Part shown: positions 44,914-53,701 of the stretch, piece by piece
Layout: every line of letters starts with the position of its first letter
Position numbering within the stretch: the stretch's first letter is position 1
Assembly (NCBI RefSeq): GCF_029893805.1
Contig: NZ_JARXYP010000002.1
Location: 2,728,001-2,792,000 of the forward strand
DNA: 64,000 nucleotides
Source: Streptomyces sp. SAI-135
GTDB taxonomy: Bacteria; Actinomycetota; Actinomycetes; Streptomycetales; Streptomycetaceae
Reading direction: 5' to 3'
The notes under the pieces: generated by a model
Databases searched by the model: none
The model's input: only the letters and a program-made list of their open reading frames with translations
What the model was told of the DNA's origin: nothing
Position numbers and translations under genes: made by a program

Positions 44914-46041
44914 ATGACCAGCCCGTATGTGCGCGAGATCACGCGCGAGGACCATCTCGCCCACCTGCGGCTGCACCCCGACGCGAGCCATCTGCAGATC
45001 CCCGAGTGGGCCGAGGTGAAGCCCGACTGGCTCGCGGAGAGCGTCGGCTGGTTCGAGGGCGAGGCGAGGATCGCGGCTGCTCTGGTCCTGTACCGGCCGC
45101 TGCCGGGCACCCGGCGCTGTCTCGCCTACCTCCCGGACGGGCCCACGATCGACTGGCTGTCCCCGCGCCCGGAGCGCCTGCTGGACCCCCTGGTCGCACA
45201 CCTGGAGAAGCGCGGGGCGTTCTCGGTGCGGATCGGGCCGCCCGTCGTCGTCCGGCACTGGGACGCCGGGACGGTGACGGCGGGCATCGCCGACCCCGGC
45301 GTAGGCCATGTGCGCGAGCTGCCCGCGGCCGGCGTGGACGGGTTCGCGCTGGACGCCGCCGAAAGGCTGCGCGGGCTCGGGTGGCGGCGGTGCGCGGCGG
45401 ACGAGGACAGCGGCTTCGGCCCCGGGCAGCCGCGGTACGGCTGTCACATCCCGCTGGCGGGCCGCTCGGTGGACGAACTGCGCGGGGCTCTCGCCCCGCA
45501 CTTCGAGCAGTCCCTGCGCACGGCCGAGGCGGCCGGCGTGCGGGTCTCCTGGGGGACGGCCGCCGATCTGCCCGACTTCTACCGCCTCTACGCGGCGACC
45601 GCCGCCCGCGACGGCTTCCGGGCCCGCCCGCCGGTCTACTTCCGGCGCATGTGGGAGGCGCTGAACGCCGAGGACTCCGACCGGTTGCGGCTGTATCTCG
45701 CCGAGTACGACGGCGAGGTCCTCTCCGCCGCGCTGATGATCAACGTCGGTTCCCGTGTCTGGCACTCCTACGCCGCCTCCGGTCGCCGGGGGCGGGAGGT
45801 GCGGCCCAGCAGCGCGCTGCTGTGGCGGATGCTGTGCGACGCGCGGGCGGCCGGGGCCGCGACGTACGACCTGCGTTCCGTGACGCCCTCCCTCACCGAG
45901 GACCGGTTGCTGGGCCGGCTGCACTTCAAGACGGGGGCGGGGGGCCGGGTCGTGGAGTACCTCGGCGAGTGGGAACGGCCGGTGGGGCTCCAGGGGCGGG
46001 TGTTGCAGCGGGCGTTGGGGGTGTATCTCGGGCGCAGGTGA
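44914..46041 (+). CDS. FemAB/FemX-family aminoacyltransferase-like protein
   Basis: A 375-residue GNAT-type protein of the FemAB family, with two tandem GNAT-fold halves. Visible signatures include HLQIPEWAEVKPDWL near the N-terminus, a tyrosine-rich second half (AATAARDGFRARPPVYF) and AGAATYDLRSVTPSLTEDRLLGRLHFKTG near the end. FemX-type enzymes add the first amino acid of the peptidoglycan cross-bridge. Its substrate amino acid is not evident. It is convergent with the PGRP amidase gene. Confidence 0.88.
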   Translation: MTSPYVREITREDHLAHLRLHPDASHLQIPEWAEVKPDWLAESVGWFEGEARIAAALVLYRPLPGTRRCLAYLPDGPTIDWLSPRPERLLDPLVAHLEKRGAFSVRIGPPVVVRHWDAGTVTAGIADPGVGHVRELPAAGVDGFALDAAERLRGLGWRRCAADEDSGFGPGQPRYGCHIPLAGRSVDELRGALAPHFEQSLRTAEAAGVRVSWGTAADLPDFYRLYAATAARDGFRARPPVYFRRMWEALNAEDSDRLRLYLAEYDGEVLSAALMINVGSRVWHSYAASGRRGREVRPSSALLWRMLCDARAAGAATYDLRSVTPSLTEDRLLGRLHFKTGAGGRVVEYLGEWERPVGLQGRVLQRALGVYLGRR

Positions 46042-46067
46042 CGCGACGCGGCCGGGGGCCCGTCCGG

Positions 46068-47318
46068 TCATGTACGGCCCTGGAGGTGGGCCGCCTTCTG
46101 CCTGATCTGCGGCAGCAGGGCCTTCAGGGCGGCGCCGGGGCAGGTCGTCATGTAGGCGTCGCCGTGGGCCGCGAGGGCGGGCAGCGTGGCGGTGGTGCCG
46201 GCGGGGTAGCGGCTGAGGCTGTTGCTGGAGGTGAGACGGGCGGTGCCGCGCGGGTCGACGCCGGCGAGACCGAGTTTCCAGGCGGCCAGGGCGGCGATGG
46301 CGTCGGTCATGGCCCGGGGTACGGGGACGCCCGCGGTGAAGGTGCCGAGGGCGGCGATGCCGGCCGTGCGGTGGTTGAAGCCGAAGGTGTGGGCGCCGGT
46401 GACGGGGCGGCCGACGCCGCCCGCACGGCCCTCGTAGATGGTGCCGCAGCGGTCGACGAGGAAGTTGTAGCCGATGTCGTCCCAGTCCCGGGCGCCGGTC
46501 TGGCCTGCGGCGAGGTAGCGGATGATGCGGGGCGCTTCGGCGCAGTCGTAGTCGTTGGGCGAGTCGGTGTGGTGCACGAAGACCGCGATCACCTTGTCGT
46601 CGTAGCGCGGGGGCGGCGGGTTGCGTACGGCGGCGCTCGCCTCGCCGACGCCGGCCCACGCCGATCTCGGCACGATGTGCGGTTTCGCGGCCCTTGCGGA
46701 CACGCTGCCCTGCCGCACCATGGCTGCGGCCCCGGCCACCCTGCCGTCGACCGCCCGCTCGATCCCTCTGACACACAGCACCAGGGCGACCACGACCGCC
46801 AACGCGGGCAGGCACGCCAGCAGAAGGAACACAGCTCGCGGCAGACGTCGTGGCGTCCGGGCGGGGGGTCCGGGGTCTGCGGCCTCGGCTTCGCCTCCGG
46901 CAGGGGTGTTCCCACCCGCACCACCCGTGCGGGTCTCGTGGTCGGGTGCGGGTGGCCCTTGTGGGGGCTTGCCGCCGTCGGCGGCGACCGCAGAGGTGGC
47001 CGGAGCCGAGGGGGTGGGGGCTGTGGGGTGGGGGGGGGCCGCGGAACCGGAAGACGTCCCCACCCCGGCCGTGGCATCAAGCGACCCTGAGCTGAGACGT
47101 TCGGCGCCTCCGGCCCACGTACCGGACCCGCCGGCGGGCTCCGCCTCGGCAGCTGCCGCAGGCCGGGCAGACCCACTCGGGGCCCCCGCAGGCCCGCCGC
47201 GAGCCTCCGCCTCGGGAGCAGGGCGTAGGTGGTTGAGCAGGGTGCGGGCTGTCAGGCTCGCTGGGCGTATTCGGGTCGGCCGCCGCCTTCGCATCCCCCG
47301 GGCTCTTCGGACACGCAT
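46068..47318 (-). CDS. Peptidoglycan recognition protein (PGRP) N-acetylmuramoyl-L-alanine amidase
   Basis: About 416 residues: a basic N-terminus, an Ala/Pro/Gly low-complexity region, one membrane helix (about residues 165-188) and a PGRP/amidase domain (about 210-416) with FVHHTDSPNDYDC, WDDIGYNFLVDRCGTIYEGR, and GAHTFGFNHRTAGI. Two His and the Cys of the zinc site are present, so it is probably an active amidase at the cell surface. The ATG at 47316-47318 is preferred; ribosome site is weak. Divergent from the MarP-like protease gene. Confidence 0.85.
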   Translation of the reverse strand: MRVRRARGMRRRRPTRIRPASLTARTLLNHLRPAPEAEARGGPAGAPSGSARPAAAAEAEPAGGSGTWAGGAERLSSGSLDATAGVGTSSGSAAPPHPTAPTPSAPATSAVAADGGKPPQGPPAPDHETRTGGAGGNTPAGGEAEAADPGPPARTPRRLPRAVFLLLACLPALAVVVALVLCVRGIERAVDGRVAGAAAMVRQGSVSARAAKPHIVPRSAWAGVGEASAAVRNPPPPRYDDKVIAVFVHHTDSPNDYDCAEAPRIIRYLAAGQTGARDWDDIGYNFLVDRCGTIYEGRAGGVGRPVTGAHTFGFNHRTAGIAALGTFTAGVPVPRAMTDAIAALAAWKLGLAGVDPRGTARLTSSNSLSRYPAGTTATLPALAAHGDAYMTTCPGAALKALLPQIRQKAAHLQGRT

Positions 47319-47484
47319 GGTCCCACTGTCGGACGGAACCGCCGCGCCCGCGATGTGTGCTGTGCCACCCGGTGGAACCATCGTCCTGGTCCGCGACGTT
47401 TTTCCAGGTGCACCGCGCGTGTGCCGGCTGATCACCGGACGCCTCGCCTGCGTACTGAAGGTTCCGAGAGAGAAGGGCGGCTCC

Positions 47485-48669
47485 GTGGACGTGCTCGACA
47501 TCCTGCTGTTACTGGTGATCGCCGCCTACGCGGCCTCCGGCTACCGGCGCGGCCTGGTGGCCGGCTGTGTCTCGTTCGCCGGGTTCGTCGGCGGCGCGGT
47601 CGTGGGCGTGTGGGTGCTGCCGTGGATGATGGACCTGGTGACGCCGGGGAGCACGGCCGCGACGGTGACCGCGGTGCTCACGGTGCTGGTCCCGGCCGCC
47701 GTGGGGCACGAGCTGGCGGGGCGTCTGGCGCTCAGGCTGCGCAGGGAGCTGGACCAGGGCCCGCTGCGGGTCGCCGACGGCGTCGGCGGGGCCGCCGCCA
47801 ACTCCGTGGCCGTGCTGATCGTCGCGTGGGTCGCCGCCAGCGTGCTCGGTGCCTCCTCGTCCCCGCTGGTCACCGGCGCCATCCGGGACTCCGCGCTGCT
47901 CGGCGCCGTCCAGGACACCATGCCGGAGACCACGCCGTCCTGGTTCTCCCGGGCCACCTCCGCGCTCACCGAGGCGGGCTTCCCGCAGGTCTTCAACCCG
48001 TTCGAGAACGAGTCGACGGCCGAGGTCGCGAGGCCCACCGGCGACAGCGTCACGGCCGCCGCCACCAACGCCGCCAAGCTCAGCACCGTCAAGATCGAGG
48101 GCGCCTCCGGCACCCAGGGCCGCGAGGGCAGCGGCTTCGTGTACGCGCCGCAGCACGTGATGACCAACGCCCACGTGGTGGCCGGCATCGACGAGCCCAG
48201 CGTCCGGGTCGGCGGGGTCGGGCAGCCGTACGAGGCACGGGTGGTGCTGTTCGATCCGGACCGGGACGTGGCCGTGCTGTACGTCCCGGACCTGCGCGCG
48301 CCGGTGCTCCGCTTCGACGACGGCGCCTCACGGGGCGACTCCGCGGTGGTCGCGGGCTATCCGCAGGACGGCGACCTGAACCTCCAGGCGGCCACCGTGG
48401 CGAACCGGGTGAAGGCGACCGGGCAGAACATCTACAGCGACGCCACCGTCACCCGAGAGATCTACTCGATCCGCTCCACGGTCCGTCCCGGGAACTCCGG
48501 CGGCCCCCTGCTGACCACCTCCGGCAAGGTCTACGGCGTGGTCTTCGCCCGCTCCACCTCCGACGACGAGACGGGGTACGTCCTGACCGCGGACGAGGTC
48601 GCGGGCGACGCCGAGAAGGCGGCGGACGCCACGTCTCCGGTGGACACGGGCGAGCTGGTCACGTCGTAG
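47485..48669 (+). CDS. MarP-like membrane serine protease (CvpA plus trypsin domain)
   Basis: A 394-residue protein: four membrane helices (about residues 1-160, CvpA/colicin V-type) followed by a trypsin-fold protease domain with H230 (NAHVV), an acidic residue in RDVAVL, and S338 (PGNSGGPL). It matches mycobacterial MarP (Rv3671c), a periplasmic protease needed for acid resistance that processes peptidoglycan hydrolases. GTG 47485 has AGAAGGGCGG upstream. A PGRP amidase gene is divergent to it. Confidence 0.92.
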   Translation: MDVLDILLLLVIAAYAASGYRRGLVAGCVSFAGFVGGAVVGVWVLPWMMDLVTPGSTAATVTAVLTVLVPAAVGHELAGRLALRLRRELDQGPLRVADGVGGAAANSVAVLIVAWVAASVLGASSSPLVTGAIRDSALLGAVQDTMPETTPSWFSRATSALTEAGFPQVFNPFENESTAEVARPTGDSVTAAATNAAKLSTVKIEGASGTQGREGSGFVYAPQHVMTNAHVVAGIDEPSVRVGGVGQPYEARVVLFDPDRDVAVLYVPDLRAPVLRFDDGASRGDSAVVAGYPQDGDLNLQAATVANRVKATGQNIYSDATVTREIYSIRSTVRPGNSGGPLLTTSGKVYGVVFARSTSDDETGYVLTADEVAGDAEKAADATSPVDTGELVTS

Positions 48670-48726
48670 CGGGGCCGCCTCCCCGATGATGGGGCCACGG
48701 TCCCGCATGGCACCCCGGAGGCTTTC

Positions 48727-48843
48727 GTGCCCGTGTTCTTCCTGATCTCGCTGCTCGTGGCGGCCGTGGCGCTCTTCCTCGTCGTGCGCAGACGCCGTAC
48801 GACCGCCGCGGCCGACCAGGTCCTCAGAGACGGCGGCCCATGA
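48727..48843 (+). CDS. Small single-span membrane protein (38 residues)
   Basis: A 38-residue frame: GTG start, a 20-residue hydrophobic helix (FFLISLLVAAVALFLVV), RRRR, and a short polar tail, ending at the TGA of 48841-48843. GGAGG lies 5 nt before the GTG, an excellent ribosome site. It lies 57 bp after the MarP-like gene in the same direction and overlaps the convergent GNAT gene by 20 bp. Typical small membrane-protein layout (positive-inside). Function unknown. Confidence 0.7.
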   Translation: MPVFFLISLLVAAVALFLVVRRRRTTAAADQVLRDGGP

Positions 48844-49312
48844 TCACGTCGTCGACGTACTCCCCCGCCAGCAGCCACTCCTCGGGCAGGATCCCCTCGA
48901 CCGCGAAGCCCTCGGACTCGTAGAGCCGGCGGGCGGGCGTGTTGTGGCCGAGGACGCGCAGGGTGAGGCGGCGGGCGCCCCGGCGGCGGGCCTCCTCGGT
49001 GATCGCGCGGATCAGGGCCCGCCCGACACCGCGGCCGCGGGCCTCGCTGCTGACGACGAACCCCTGGATCTGGCGCACATGGGCGTTCGCCTCCAGCCCG
49101 TTCGGGAAACCGAGACGGATGAACCCGAGGATGCGGCGGTCGGCCTCGGCGACCAGGCAGTCGTCGGGGAGGTGACGCTCGTCGAAGAACGGCCGGTAGG
49201 GCGGCCGCTGCTCGGGCAGGACCTCGTGCAGGGACGACCACTCGGCGCGGTCGAGACGGGCGAGTTCCTCTTCGTCGTCGGGCAGGGCGAGGCGTATGGA
49301 CAGCGGGGACAT
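48824..49312 (-). CDS. GNAT-family N-acetyltransferase
   Basis: A 162-residue GNAT protein starting MSPLSIRLALPDDEEEL, with the acetyl-CoA binding motif RGRGVGRALIR near residue 95 and a VLGHNTPARRLYESEGF C-terminal signature. Substrate cannot be told. The start at 49310-49312 matches the GNAT N-terminus; a longer frame adds an unconserved leader. Confidence 0.9.
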   Translation of the reverse strand: MSPLSIRLALPDDEEELARLDRAEWSSLHEVLPEQRPPYRPFFDERHLPDDCLVAEADRRILGFIRLGFPNGLEANAHVRQIQGFVVSSEARGRGVGRALIRAITEEARRRGARRLTLRVLGHNTPARRLYESEGFAVEGILPEEWLLAGEYVDDVIMGRRL

Positions 49313-49383
49313 GAGCGCCAGCCTACGGCGGGGGTACCGGAACCAGACATCGCTCTTACGCACCCACCAGGCAGGATGAGGTC

Positions 49384-50277
49384 ATGCAACTTTCAAGAAT
49401 CGCGGTGGCCGGGGCGTCCGGACTGATCGGCTCGGCCCTGGTGCGGTCCCTGACCGCGGACGGGCACGAGGTGGTGCGTCTGGTGCGCCGACAGCCCCGG
49501 GACGACGGTGAGGTCCGCTGGGACCCCGAGGCCGGGCGGGTCGACACGGCCGGGCTCGCCGGGTGCGACGCCGTGGTCAACCTCGCCGGGGCGGGGGTGG
49601 GTTCGCGGCGCTGGACGGAGGCGTACAAGAAGCGGATCCACGACAGCCGGGTGAACGGCACGGCCGCCCTCGCCCGGGCCCTCGCCTCCCTGGACGAGCC
49701 GCCGAAGGTCTTCGTGAACGGCAGTGCCATGGGCTACTACGGCGAGACCGGCGACCGTGTCGTCGACGAGGACTCGCCCGCCGGTCAGGGCTTCCTGCCG
49801 GAGCTGTGCGTGGAGTGGGAGGCGGCCGCCGCTCCGGCCCACCAGGCCGGTGTCCGGACCGCGTTCACCCGCACCGGCCTGGTGGTGGCCCGCGGGGGCG
49901 GGGCCTGGGGCAAGCTGTTCCCGCTGTTCCAGGCGGGGCTCGGCGGGCGGATGGGCGACGGGGGCCAGTACTGGTCGTTCATCGCGCTGCACGACGAGGT
50001 GGCCGCGATCCGCCATCTGCTGGAGACCGACGGGCTGTCCGGGCCCTTCAATTTGACCGCCCCCGAGCCCCTGACGAACCGTGAGATCACCGAGGCCATG
50101 GGCCGTGTGCTGCACCGGCCGACGCTCTTCACCGTCCCCGAGCCGGTCCTGCGGGCCGTTCTCGGCGAGATGGCCGGGGACGTGCTCGGCAGCGTGCGGG
50201 TGCGGCCGGCGCGGTTGCTGGAGTCGGGGTTCACGTTCGCGTTCCCGGACATCGAGGGGGCGATCCGAGCGGCGTGA
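49384..50277 (+). CDS. TIGR01777-family NAD-dependent epimerase/dehydratase
   Basis: A 297-residue protein of the YfcH/TIGR01777 type: Rossmann motif GASGLIGSALV near residue 9 and a later active-site-like NGSAMGYYG. Equivalent genes lie between the E2 gene and lipB in Mycobacterium (Rv2216-like), as they do here. Biochemical role unknown; a cofactor-linked reaction on a nucleotide sugar or a cell-division role has been suggested for the family. CAGGAT lies 6 nt before the ATG. Confidence 0.9.
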   Translation: MQLSRIAVAGASGLIGSALVRSLTADGHEVVRLVRRQPRDDGEVRWDPEAGRVDTAGLAGCDAVVNLAGAGVGSRRWTEAYKKRIHDSRVNGTAALARALASLDEPPKVFVNGSAMGYYGETGDRVVDEDSPAGQGFLPELCVEWEAAAAPAHQAGVRTAFTRTGLVVARGGGAWGKLFPLFQAGLGGRMGDGGQYWSFIALHDEVAAIRHLLETDGLSGPFNLTAPEPLTNREITEAMGRVLHRPTLFTVPEPVLRAVLGEMAGDVLGSVRVRPARLLESGFTFAFPDIEGAIRAA

Positions 50278-50468
50278 GGGTTTCGCCGACCGCCCGTGGC
50301 CGTCCGTGGCCGTCCGTGACGAGATGCGACCTGTGTGCGACCGTGCTCTGTCGATGCGCGACTGTTCCTGACCGATCACGGCCCTACTCTCGACCCGAAC
50401 TCGGGTATCCCCGGAGCCTGTTGGGGGCATGACGTCTCCACCGGCCGCGCAACCTCGAGGAGGGGCAC

Positions 50469-51893
50469 GTGCTTGAGCCCGCGTACCAGGCGGACGTCGT
50501 GATCGTGGGAGCCGGGGTTGCCGGGCTCTCCGCGGCGCATCGGCTGACCAGCCAAGGAGTGACCGTCGCGGTGTTGGAGGCCGCCCCCGGTGTGGGCGGC
50601 CGCATGTCGACCGAGAAGGTGGACGGCTTCCGGCTCGACCGGATCGGACAGCTGCTGTCCACGGCGTATCCCGAACTGCGCCTGACCCCCGGCCTCGACG
50701 GGCTCGTACTGCGCCCGTTCGCGCCGGGGGTCCTGTTGCACGGGGACGGGCGCCACCACCGGGTGGACGCTCCGGCGGGCGCCCGTAGCGCAAGGGGCGC
50801 ACTGCGCGCGGTGCGCGCCCTGGCGAGCGCCCCCCGGGGCGTGCCCGGGCCGGGGCTGGTGGGGGCGTCCCGAAGGGCCGCGTTCCGGGTGCTGCCCGGT
50901 GCCGGCCAGGGGAGCGTGCCGCGCAGCACCCGTGGCGCCGCCCCGCTGGGCGGTGCCGTCGACCAGGCCCGGCTCGGCGCCGCGCTCACCCGGCTCGCCC
51001 ATGTGCCCGTCGAACGCCTCCTCGCCCGCCCGGAACTGCCCGCCGGAAAGGCGCTCGCGGCCCGGGGACTGCCCGCGCGCACCATCGACGGTTTCCTGCG
51101 CCCGCTGCTCGCCGCGCTGTTGTGCGACCCCGCGCTCACGACGTCCAGCCGGTGCGCCGACCTCGCGCTGCGGTCCTTCGCGGCTGGACGGCTGTGTGTG
51201 CCGGAGGGGGGCGCGGAGACCCTGCCCGAGCTGCTCGCGCAGACGCTGCCGACGGGGACCGTCCACACGGGGGTGCGGGTCACGTCCGTCGCGACCACCT
51301 CGGTGACCACGGCCGAGCACGGCGAGATCCGGTGCCGGGCGGTGCTGCTGGCGACGGACGCGCGGGCCGCGGCGCGGCTGCTGCCGGGACTGCGGGTGCC
51401 GGACTTCCACCCGGTGACGGTCGTCCACCACACGACGGACGACCCGCCCCGCACGGGCTCCGCACTGCTGCTGGACGCCGACCGGGGCGGCCCGGTGGCC
51501 CACACGGCGGTGATGAGCGAGGTCGACCCCAGCCGGTCCCCCGCCGGCCGGGCCCTGATCTCCTCGACGGTCCTGGGCGAGCCCCCATCGGACCTGGACA
51601 CCGCGGTCCGCACCCATCTGGCCCGCCTCTACGGCACGTCGACGCACCGCTGGGAGACGCTGGCCGTCCACCACACCCGGGAGGCGGTCCCGGCCATGCC
51701 CGCCCCTCACGACCTGCGCCGCCCGGTCCGCCTCCTGGCCGGCCTGTACGTCTGCGGCGACCACCGCGACACCAGCACGGTCCAGGGCGCCCTGCACTCG
51801 GCCCACCGGGCGACGACGGCCATCCTGAAGGACCTGGGCGCGTCGGGTTCCCTGCACCGAGCAGACCCGGCTCCAACAGCCCAGGCAGCCTGA
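50469..51893 (+). CDS. FAD-dependent amine oxidase/phytoene desaturase-like oxidoreductase
   Basis: A 474-residue protein with an N-terminal FAD-binding motif (VIVGAGVAGLSAAHRL) and a second half with the GLYVCGDHRDTSTVQGAL C-terminal FAD signature typical of amine oxidases and phytoene desaturases. The substrate is unknown. GTG 50469 has GAGGAGGGG upstream. A strong hairpin and a dispersed repeat follow the stop codon. Possible roles in isoprenoid or amine oxidation are inference. Confidence 0.85.
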   Translation: MLEPAYQADVVIVGAGVAGLSAAHRLTSQGVTVAVLEAAPGVGGRMSTEKVDGFRLDRIGQLLSTAYPELRLTPGLDGLVLRPFAPGVLLHGDGRHHRVDAPAGARSARGALRAVRALASAPRGVPGPGLVGASRRAAFRVLPGAGQGSVPRSTRGAAPLGGAVDQARLGAALTRLAHVPVERLLARPELPAGKALAARGLPARTIDGFLRPLLAALLCDPALTTSSRCADLALRSFAAGRLCVPEGGAETLPELLAQTLPTGTVHTGVRVTSVATTSVTTAEHGEIRCRAVLLATDARAAARLLPGLRVPDFHPVTVVHHTTDDPPRTGSALLLDADRGGPVAHTAVMSEVDPSRSPAGRALISSTVLGEPPSDLDTAVRTHLARLYGTSTHRWETLAVHHTREAVPAMPAPHDLRRPVRLLAGLYVCGDHRDTSTVQGALHSAHRATTAILKDLGASGSLHRADPAPTAQAA

Positions 51894-51901
51894 CGGCCAC
51901 C

Positions 51902-51926
51902 CCCCGCGCCCTTCAGGGGCGCGGGG
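51902..51926. terminator. Terminator downstream of the FAD oxidoreductase gene
   Basis: A perfect 10-bp stem CCCCGCGCCC/GGGCGCGGGG with a 5-nt loop, 9 bp after the stop codon and fused to the repeat copy at 51915. Confidence 0.8.
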
Positions 51927-51971
51927 CTGTATCGATTTGCGGCTCCGCCGCGTGGGCGCGACAAGCCACAA
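51915..51971 (-). repeat. Dispersed intergenic repeat, long form, inverted
   Basis: Reverse-complement copy of the repeat at 7558 and 34754, with the GCGGCGGAGCCGC dyad. It lies between convergent genes. Confidence 0.8.
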
Positions 51972-52019
51972 CGGGCCGGTACGCGGCATCCGACGGACCG
52001 GAGTCACGGCGAGGCGGCC

Positions 52020-53456
52020 TTACCCAAGCGCAGACACCTTGTCCCGATAACTCCGCACCGGCGCCGCATCCTTGTACGGCTCCAGCCGCCGCTCGAAGTC
52101 CCGCACGTACTCCACCGCCCGCACCGACCGCATCTCCGCGGCCTGCCCGGCCGCCTCCGCGGCGAGCGAGCACGCCTGGTCCAACTCCCCCAGCCCGAGC
52201 CTCGCGGAGGCCAGCACCACGCGGCAGAACAGCCGACTGCGCGCATACGCGGGCGCCCGCAACTGGAGCGAGCGCTCGGCGTGTTGAGCCGCCGCCCGGA
52301 ACTGCTGCAGATCGCGGTGACAGTGCCCGAACTCGTCCGCGAGCTGCGCCTCGTCGAAGAACCGCGCCCAGTGCGGGACTTCGTCGCCGGGGCGGGCCGC
52401 CTCCAGGGCCCGCTCCGCGCGGACCAGCGACGCCGTGCAGGCCCGCACCTCCCCCAGCACCCCGTGCCCCCGCGCCTCGGCGGAGTGCAACAGCGCCTGC
52501 ACCACCGGCGGAGCACTCGTGCCGACGCCCTGCTGGGCCACCCGCGCGAGCTGGATCGCCTCCCGGCCGTGCCCCAGATACACGGCCTGCCGGCTCATCG
52601 TGACCAGGACGTACGCCCCGTACGCCCGGTCCCCCGCCGCCTGGGCGAGCCGCAGCGCCTGCACGAAGTACCGCTGGGCGAGCCCGTGCGCCGCGATGTC
52701 GTACGACGTCCAGCCGGCGAGGCGGGTCAGGTCGGCGGCCGCGGCGAACAGCCGGCGTCCCGTCGTCTCGCCGTACGTGCCGCGCAGCATCGGCTCGCAC
52801 TCGTGCTCCAGGTAGCGGACCAGGGCCTGCCGGGCGTGGCCGCCGCCGTACTGGTCGTCGAGGGTGCGGAAGAGGTCCCCGACCGAGGCGAGCGCGGCGA
52901 TGTCGCCCCCGGTGACCTTCTGGCCGGGCCCGCGCTCGGCCTGGCCGCGCTGCCGGGGCACCACCGGGCGCCCCTGGGGAGGGACCCGGAGGGGCGGTTC
53001 GCCCCGGGCGACCCGGTCGTCGGGGCGGCCGATCAGCCAGTCGCGGCTGGGCACGACCAGTCCGGCCGGGGTGAAGGCGATCTTGCGGAGCTCGGCGTGG
53101 CTGCCGGAGTCCTTGCGCCACAGGCCGCTGACGATGTCGACGGCCTCCTCGGGGCCTGCGGCGAACTCCAGCCCCGCGTAGACGGGTGCGCAGGCGTCGA
53201 GGCCGAGGTCCTGCGCGGAGAGCCGGCGTCCGAGCCGGCGGGTGAAGACCTCGGCGATGAGGGCGGGCGTGGTGCCCCGGGGCTGCTGCCCGCGCAGCCA
53301 CCGGGTCACGGAGGTCTTGTCGTATCTGAGATCCAGCCCGTGTTCGAGACCGAGCTGGTCCACGCGTCGGGCGAGACCCGCGTTGGAGAACCCCGCTTCT
53401 GCGATGAGCGCGGCGAGCTGTCGGTTGGGAGTGCGCTGCGCGGGTCGTTCCGTCAT
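52020..53456 (-). CDS. NsdA-like TPR-containing regulatory protein
   Basis: A 478-residue protein. The N-terminal part (about residues 10-70) resembles a helix-turn-helix (AGFSNAGLARRVDQLG and KTSVTRWLRGQQP), and the rest (about 180-478) is helical TPR-type repeats. It matches the Streptomyces NsdA/regulatory family linked to antibiotic production and sporulation. DNA targets are unknown. The ATG at 53454-53456 has AGGAG upstream, at rather long spacing. Confidence 0.85.
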   Translation of the reverse strand: MTERPAQRTPNRQLAALIAEAGFSNAGLARRVDQLGLEHGLDLRYDKTSVTRWLRGQQPRGTTPALIAEVFTRRLGRRLSAQDLGLDACAPVYAGLEFAAGPEEAVDIVSGLWRKDSGSHAELRKIAFTPAGLVVPSRDWLIGRPDDRVARGEPPLRVPPQGRPVVPRQRGQAERGPGQKVTGGDIAALASVGDLFRTLDDQYGGGHARQALVRYLEHECEPMLRGTYGETTGRRLFAAAADLTRLAGWTSYDIAAHGLAQRYFVQALRLAQAAGDRAYGAYVLVTMSRQAVYLGHGREAIQLARVAQQGVGTSAPPVVQALLHSAEARGHGVLGEVRACTASLVRAERALEAARPGDEVPHWARFFDEAQLADEFGHCHRDLQQFRAAAQHAERSLQLRAPAYARSRLFCRVVLASARLGLGELDQACSLAAEAAGQAAEMRSVRAVEYVRDFERRLEPYKDAAPVRSYRDKVSALG

Positions 53457-53701
53457 CTGCGGTGCGGTCTCCTGCCTTTCGGGCCGTCACGTGGTCACGT
53501 GGTGCCCGGATTGCCTGTGAGCTGCCCTTATGGCCTCTGCGAACGGCGTGAATGTAGCGGAGAGTAAGCAGGCGGTCGCACACTTCGACGTTCGTTCATC
53601 CGATCGTGTGAGGATTGCCCCCAGGGCTGACGTCCGCGGGCCGGACGTACAGTGGCGTAGGCACCCTTCGTGCCTTACGACCTTCTAGGGAGGCGCTTGC
53701 C

